From NCBI GenBank assembly GCA_026874595.1, contig CM049321.1, positions 8,246,979 to 8,310,978 on the forward strand: a stretch of DNA of 64,000 nucleotides, in the 5' to 3' direction. This DNA comes from Sipunculus nudus. Taxonomy: Eukaryota > Annelida > Sipuncula > Golfingiida > Sipunculidae. Shown here one piece after another: positions 58,250-64,000 of this stretch; position 1 is the stretch's first letter, and each line of letters starts with the position of its first letter. The position numbers and the translations under genes are program-made. The notes under the pieces are model-generated. The model was not told the origin of the DNA. It saw nothing but the letters and a program-made list of their open reading frames with translations, and ran no database searches.

Positions 58250-59056
58250 TATTCACTGTCTTTCTGTCTGTTAATATCTTTATACAACTAGCACATCAAA
58301 GGCCATAAAAAGGTGGCCTACCATACATGTGTTACTGTGCATTATTTTTGTAGATTAAGGGTAATAATGTGTGCAGATTCAAATACAATCAGTTAGTTTA
58401 AGATTGGAGTATTTTTCAAAGTGCAGATATAATAATGAAAGTTTAGATTTTTAGATATTTAGGCATTTCTTGAAATGGGGAGACCATGAGACTCAATGTA
58501 GGTTGTGCCTGGCATGCCCTCTACCAGTCATTTGACAACAGCCAGTTTGACTTCATACTCGTATGTTTTCCACACAAATTTGTAATTCATCAAGATTCTG
58601 ACCCCGTATGTGTAATCTGAAGCTCATTTCCAAAACCTGAAAACACTCATGATTTCTACCCCCTGATTACAGTATGGTATCATTTGTTAAATGTCAATGA
58701 AATGTCAAGCTGAAATGACCACACATTTAATCACACTGTTAATTTACAACAAATGACCTGGCTACATGTAGTTCATGAAGATGATTTCTGTTATACTATT
58801 ACACATCTTTCTCTCATGACATTTCCTGCCTGAAGCAATTACAGGACAGTTATTTTTGTGACAAATGATGACTACCTTCCGCCAGGTTATTATTGTGCAC
58901 ACTTTAATTTCCTACACAGAGTTGTACAAATCAATATATTTAAACTCAGGCTGTTCCACTGAATGAAGATTTACAAATTTGTGCAACACAATTTAACTGA
59001 CTTAGATTTTGGAGTTTTCTCATTTCAAATGTTATTACTAGAATTGCTGTCTATCA
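58250..59056. other. Non-coding stretch
   Basis: No exon or clear repeat recognised. Confidence 0.4.
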
Positions 59057-60185
59057 TAACATGATAAAGATGTGTTTATGAATCTTTCAGGTTTTGTATG
59101 TAAACATGATGAATATATGTTTGTGAATCTTAAAGGTTTTGTGTGTAAACATAATGAAGATATTTTTATGATTTTTTTTGTGTTGTGTATGAAAACATGA
59201 TGAAGATATGTTTATGAGTTGTTTAAGGTTTTGTATGGAAACATGATGGAGATATATTAATAAATCTTTTAGGTTTTGTATGGAAACATGTTGAAGATAC
59301 ATTTATGAATCTTTTAGATTTTGTATGGAAACTTGCTGGAGATATATTTATGAATCATTTAGACTTTGAATGGAAACTTGATGGAGACATGTTTATGAAT
59401 CTTTTACGTTTTGTATGGAAACTTGATGGAGATATGTTTATAAATCTTTAAGGTTTTGTATGGAAACATGATGGAGACATGTTTATGAATCTTTTAGGTT
59501 TTGTATGAAAACATCATGAAGATATGTTTATGAAGCCTTAGGTTTTGTATGGGTACATGATGGAGATATGTTTATGAATCTTAGGGGTTTTGTATGGAAA
59601 TATAATGAAGATATGTCTAATGAAACTTTAGGTTTTGTATGGAAACATGACGGAGACATATTTATGAATCTTTAGGTTTTGTATGAAAACATGATGGAGA
59701 CATGTTTATGAATTTTTTAGGTTTTGTATAGAAACATGATGAAGATATGTTTAAGAATCTTTTAGATTTTGTATGGAAACATAATGAATCTTTTATGTTT
59801 TAGGAATCTTTTAGATTTTGTATGGAAACAAAATGAAAATATGTTTATGAATCTTTTTGATTTTGTATGGAAACATGATGAAGATATGTTTAAGAATTGT
59901 TTAGATTTTGTATGGAAACATAATGAAGATATGTTTTAGGAATCTTTTAGGTTTTGTATGGAAACTTGATGGAGATATGTTTATGAATCTTTAAGATTTT
60001 GTATGGAAACATCATGAAGATATGTTTATGAATCCTTAGGTTTTGTATGGGTACATGATGGAGATATGTTTATAAATCTTAGGGGTTTTGTATGGAAATA
60101 TAATGAAGATATGTCTAATGAAACTTTTAGATTTTGTATGGAAACATGATGAAGATATGTTTATGAATCTTTTAAGATTTGTATT
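59057..60185. repeat. 45-bp minisatellite with higher-order duplication
   Basis: Unit GAATCTTTTAGGTTTTGTAT + GGAAACATGATGAAGATATG + TTTAT, about 25 copies with length variants. A block of several units with private variants (ACATCATGAAGATATG, GGGTACATGATGGAG, ATCTTAGGGGTTTTG, GATATGTCTAATGAAAC) occurs at about 59512 and again at about 60010, 498 bp apart. Because 45 is a multiple of three, the minus strand is open for 71 codons at 59302-59087 as a repeat peptide. Confidence 0.95.
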
Positions 60186-60448
60186 ACATAAATAACCAAG
60201 AAGTAACATGTGAAGTTTCTTGAGCTGGAACTATACATTGTCTCACTATATGGTACGTGCTTTTCACAATTTCTATTTCTGAACCAAAAATAAATATTAT
60301 TACTAGGAAGATTTACTTCTAAATAGTATGAGGTTCCTTATCAAAGTTTGCTTTTTTAGAAAATGTGTGTCCCAGTTCACCAACTCCATGGTTAAGTCCT
60401 ATATCAGTTCTGGAACAAAAGCAGTCCCCAATACCAGTGTAAAACTCT
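60186..60448. other. Non-coding stretch
   Basis: Nothing recognised apart from AAATAAATATTATT-rich text. Confidence 0.4.
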
Positions 60449-60515
60449 GGCCCTCCAAGGGGGTTAAGATGTTGGACCTCAGAGAAGGTCTATGGTTTGA
60501 ACCCCGCCAGTGCCT
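60449..60515 (+). mobile_element. tRNA-like sequence (SINE head or tRNA pseudogene)
   Basis: TGGCCCTCCAAGGGGGTTAA resembles an A-box region and GGTTTGAACCCC a B-box with one change. GTTGGACC precedes an anticodon-like loop, as in Leu/Ser-type tRNAs. The acceptor stem does not pair and there is no CCA or terminator context, so it is not a working tRNA gene. A SINE body is not evident downstream. Confidence 0.5.
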
Positions 60516-61749
60516 TAAGGCAAAATGGAAAATACTGATAGAACCTATATTCATTTTTATGCCTTAACAAATTCTAGATAATTTCACGCCATTTTCATAC
60601 CAACCTGGAATCCAAAAGACTTAAAAATAACTTATCATTCTAAAGCTGTGTTTCAAAGTGCGTGAATATGTGTATGTGTGTATATGCGTGAGAAAATAAC
60701 TGCATGTTTCCATGTACACTTATACATTAACTGGCAGATGTATATATAGTTATACAGTGGATCTAGCAGGTCTTCATAAGAAATATGGAGGAGTGAGGAC
60801 ATTTTACCCTAAATCAATCCCCAAGTTCCTATGGTGATTTTCATTCATATATACGCACTGGGACTGACATACACATTGACACACCAAAGTTAAAATATTA
60901 TATGAGATATTTTCAATGCCACTGTTACAAAATAAAATGTGATTTTTTCACATATATACCAAGGTAATTTTAACCAAGTTATTTGTTTCCAATTACATTG
61001 CAAAACAATTAGGGTAGGTAGGGAAACAAAAATTTTTGTTTAAGAATTTTTTTATAGACAAAATATTGAGTATTTTAGATTTCATCATGGGAAATTTGAA
61101 CATTTTATTCTAAATAAGGAAACAACTCATTTTAATAATAATTTTAAAAATGATAATAAATTTTTAATATAAAATAATAATTTAATAATAAAATAAATAT
61201 TAATATTTAAACAGAAAGGACAAGCTTAAATAATTTACTTTAATTTACTTCCATTACAGATGTTATCAGTTTGTATGATAGAACTCATAAGCCTTCAATT
61301 TCTATAATATAAATATGGCATTCCAGCGGGACAACTGTCAATATTTAGATGCCCACATGGTATAGTTTCAGAATCCCCCGGTATATGGTGACAACACAGA
61401 AGTTCTAAAACTTTGAGAATTTACAGAGCTGCGAAGATTTGACAACAATTTCTGTATGCGCCTTTAAACACAGCTTTGTATAGGTTTTTTATGTGTGCAT
61501 GAATAAGACTAAAAATATTCATAATCCCTACCAAATCTCTTCATATTTGCAGGTAAAAACATACCTAAAGCCATGTTTAACTGCCTGTCTATTCAAAGTA
61601 AACTCTCCTGGAATTATCCGCATCTCTGATAATTTTTAGATTTTAGAAAATAACCATCCTCACATCAGATGCATGTGAACAGCCAACTGTACAGCCAAAA
61701 AAAAAAACAACCTTTATACAATAATATTTACATCACATTATCAGGTATA
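60516..61749. other. Non-coding stretch
   Basis: 61125-61215 is TAATAAT-rich low complexity. A 46-codon plus frame (61498-61638, with an acceptor-like TTCATATTTGCAG inside) is open but unsupported. Confidence 0.35.
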
Positions 61750-63243
61750 CCGTAGATCCGCGTTTTGCCGCCGCACGTCGTCTAATGGCCGCACCCCATG
61801 TTCGTAAAATATCTGGAAGGCTCCTTCACTGGAGAAAAAAATTCCCAAAACCTTACTTACTGGCCGCACCACATTCTCATCACGTTCCATTGCCAGGTGA
61901 GGTATGAGAACACAACGAAAAAAGGTTCTTTCTTAAACGCTAGGCTGCAGCTAGGTACGCAGCGGTATGCTGATATGCGGTCAGGCATAACAGTTTTGGG
62001 AAACAGTTGCAACTGTGTATGTTGCTTGGCTAATTAATTAATTTAATTAATTGGTTAAACCGCCTGATCTATCCGATTAGAATAGATGACAATTTGTTCG
62101 GTTTATAACGACTCATCCAAGACGAATACTAGTAGGGCCACGAAATTAATTTAACACATCACTGAATGCCGGAGAATCTTGCGCCTTTAACTTGGCTAAT
62201 TAAAGTTCAATGAGACATCAAAGCATTGTATGGGACGACTGTAGTTTAAATATTATTTAGACATTATACATCGTCGGTCATTTAACAACAAAACATTTAA
62301 ATAAACGACACATTCGTCGGTGATCATATATCCAGAAAACCTCGGGTTGTGCTGATCATAATATATGCAAAATGGTGGCGGGCCTTGGTGTACCTTGCGC
62401 CTTTACCCTTGCTAATCAAACTTCAATGGGACATCATAGCCAACGGTACTCTTTATGATGGCTTTTATTTACACTCTATACAACGTCGGTCAATTAACAA
62501 CCTTGACAAAACCTTTGTATAAGCGAATCCCGCGTCGAGCCTTTACGCGTACTCCCAGGGTCCTGCTGATCATAATATATACACACTGGTGCCCGAACCG
62601 TCTGCTAGCAAAGTGTGCCATATTTAAAGATTACGGAACTAGCTGGTGAGGTTATGACCTTTGAGCGCCATCTATTGACAATGTAATGAACGAAGAAGTA
62701 TCTGAACGTGAACGCAGGTTTAATTGCCGAAGAACGTATGGTCTTTGGTTATCTTTTGTTTAACAGTTTATTTGAAAAGAAATGATATGTTCAAGAAATA
62801 TCTTAAAATAATGTTTTACCGATATTGCAGCCTTCCCAAATATAGGTACAACCGTTAGTCTTGATAGAATGCATAATTTGGCGAGTGAATATCGATCTTT
62901 TATCAATCATTGCGTGAAAATTGCCGTGGTTTATGACTGACTCAGAAAATTTTTATAATACAAATAAGCCTGTTTAAAATATCAATTTACATTTTATAAA
63001 ATTAATAATGAATAAAATTAATATATAAATATGCAGTATCATAACATATACGTTCTCAGTATTCACTTCTTCCTCAGCCTATTATCGCCCATTGCGCCTC
63101 GGCGGGCCGTCGAGTCACTTGTACATGTTTGAATCTAGCATAACCTGCGTTTTATAGCCGCATCACTTGTCGAGAAATATTAGTCAGGATTTTTGGCTGT
63201 AAGTCTTATTTTATGGCCGCGGCGGCAAAACGCGGATCTACGG
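61750..63243. mobile_element. 1.5-kb TIR element flanked by TA
   Basis: The ends are perfect 25-bp inverted repeats beginning CCGTAGATCCGCGTTTTGCC. TA lies directly outside each (61748-61749 and 63244-63245), fitting a TA target-site duplication. CpG is strongly enriched inside compared with the flanks, which suggests recent insertion or protection from decay. GCCGCA/TGGCCGC motifs recur near both ends. No transposase ORF is recognised (the longest frame is 79 codons at 61798-62037). The superfamily is uncertain; Tc1/mariner-like by target only. Confidence 0.8.
62179..62600. repeat. 216-bp direct duplication inside the TIR element
   Basis: TTGCGCCTTTA begins at 62179 and 62395. Matched blocks follow in order: TTCAATGRGACATCA, CGTCGGTCA.TTAACAAC and CTGATCATAATATAT. 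The copies differ by substitutions and small indels. Confidence 0.75.
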
Positions 63244-63245
63244 TA

Positions 63246-64000
63246 AGTGAAAATATTTGTTCAAATTCAATGATACTCAAAGTCCTTTGTTGTTTAACAC
63301 TTGGGAATGATTATATACCATACAAATATGAGATTGTGGAACGATCTGTCAATACTTGTCTGCTTTTGCCAGTTTAGCATGTTAATCTTTCAATTAAATT
63401 TTTGGGGTTACTGTTTTTTTTAGGGTTGGTAGCAAGACCAGAAACAAAGAATTATTTATTTTTGGCCCCATATACATGTGCACCTGGAAACACAGCTTTA
63501 TTGTATGGATATATTATACATACCTTCATCCTAAATCAAAGACAACACTACTTACAGGCCATGAACCTGATGTGCTTTTGAAGAAATCTAATAAAATTTT
63601 ATCATCTTAGAACACGCTGCAGATTAACTTTGTAAAAGTGTTTCTGTAATTCCTGTTATCCACTGTAAGAACAATTTGCCAGGCAATGTCCTTCGGAGTA
63701 CTGGACTGAAAGATACCGGCAATAGGCTTCCAGTTGATGAAAACATATTGCCTTCTAGCACCTATTATATGGATGAATGCTACCAAGGGACCTGAGAATA
63801 CCATAAGAACAAAAACGCTGAGAAGTGAGACAGGAAGGAAGCGTCAAGTAACATGAAAAACACAGTATGAAGAAATGGAAACCTCACCAGCAGGTGTCAG
63901 TTTGTCAATAACATCAGCAGTCGTGGAAACAGAAACACCTGTTAGCTTGTATTTTCTTTTCCAAAATGACCTCTTCACCTCTCGTTTAAATGTGAGGGCT
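63246..64000. other. Non-coding stretch to window end
   Basis: No exon called. A 65-codon minus frame at 63804-63607 has no supporting signals. Confidence 0.35.

Noticed and set aside
59087-59302. 71-codon minus ORF with a repeated IFIMFT-like peptide
   Set aside because: It is a product of the 45-bp array, whose unit length is a multiple of three.
60449-60515. Functional tRNA gene
   Set aside because: The B-box is good but the acceptor and D stems do not pair; kept only as a tRNA-like SINE head or pseudogene.

Overview
The window looks like non-coding DNA (introns and intergenic sequence) from a eukaryote, most likely a marine invertebrate and plausibly a bivalve mollusc. That attribution is an inference. 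It rests on the AT-rich, CpG-poor background, the absence of long ORFs, the density of short terminal-inverted-repeat (TIR) elements, a Helitron-type element with a tandem-repeat core, and many minisatellites. I recognise no complete gene and no named protein. There is no sign of operons, CRISPR arrays or bacterial features.

Gene content is limited to short candidate exons and decayed coding stretches found by reading frame plus splice-site context. The best minus-strand candidates are 39431-39336 (possible ATG-bearing exon), 22410-22372, 19326-19278, 16166-16036 and 15296-15190. Two neighbouring pairs (22.4/19.3 kb and 16.2/15.3 kb) have matching splice phases, so part of one large-intron minus-strand gene may cross the window. 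GC-richer blocks at 49.0-49.45 kb and 56.15-56.37 kb hold further minus-strand candidates. On the plus strand, 37156-37346 is a convincing 191-nt internal exon. Coding-like but broken stretches lie at 3.2-3.5, 17.8-18.2, 28.6-28.8 and 42.4-42.75 kb.

Mobile DNA dominates the rest. A 1.8-kb foldback element (908-2696) has arms built from GCCTAGGC palindromes. A Helitron/Helentron-like family is present as two near-complete copies (24243-25964 and 56859-58249) and one truncated inverted copy (7105-7358). Its core is an array of 280-bp units carrying the palindrome GGTGGCGCCACC. A 1.5-kb TIR element flanked by TA lies at 61750-63243, and a partly inverted 1.4-kb element at 30488-31887. Two dispersed MITE-like families with TA-type ends recur (CAGT..AACCTGT, about eight sites; CTGTGGTTGGC, four paired copies plus solo ends). 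Two related tRNA-derived SINEs lie at 1-260 and 44440-44690, with a separate tRNA-like head at 60449-60515.

Tandem repeats include (TA)n at 39.9 kb, a 44-bp array at 40.1-40.7 kb, a 20-bp array at 45.27 kb, a 22-bp array at 47.55 kb, a 34-bp GATC-rich array at 52.05-53.1 kb and a 45-bp array at 59.06-60.19 kb with a visible higher-order duplication. All lengths, identities and boundaries were read by eye and are approximate unless stated as exact.
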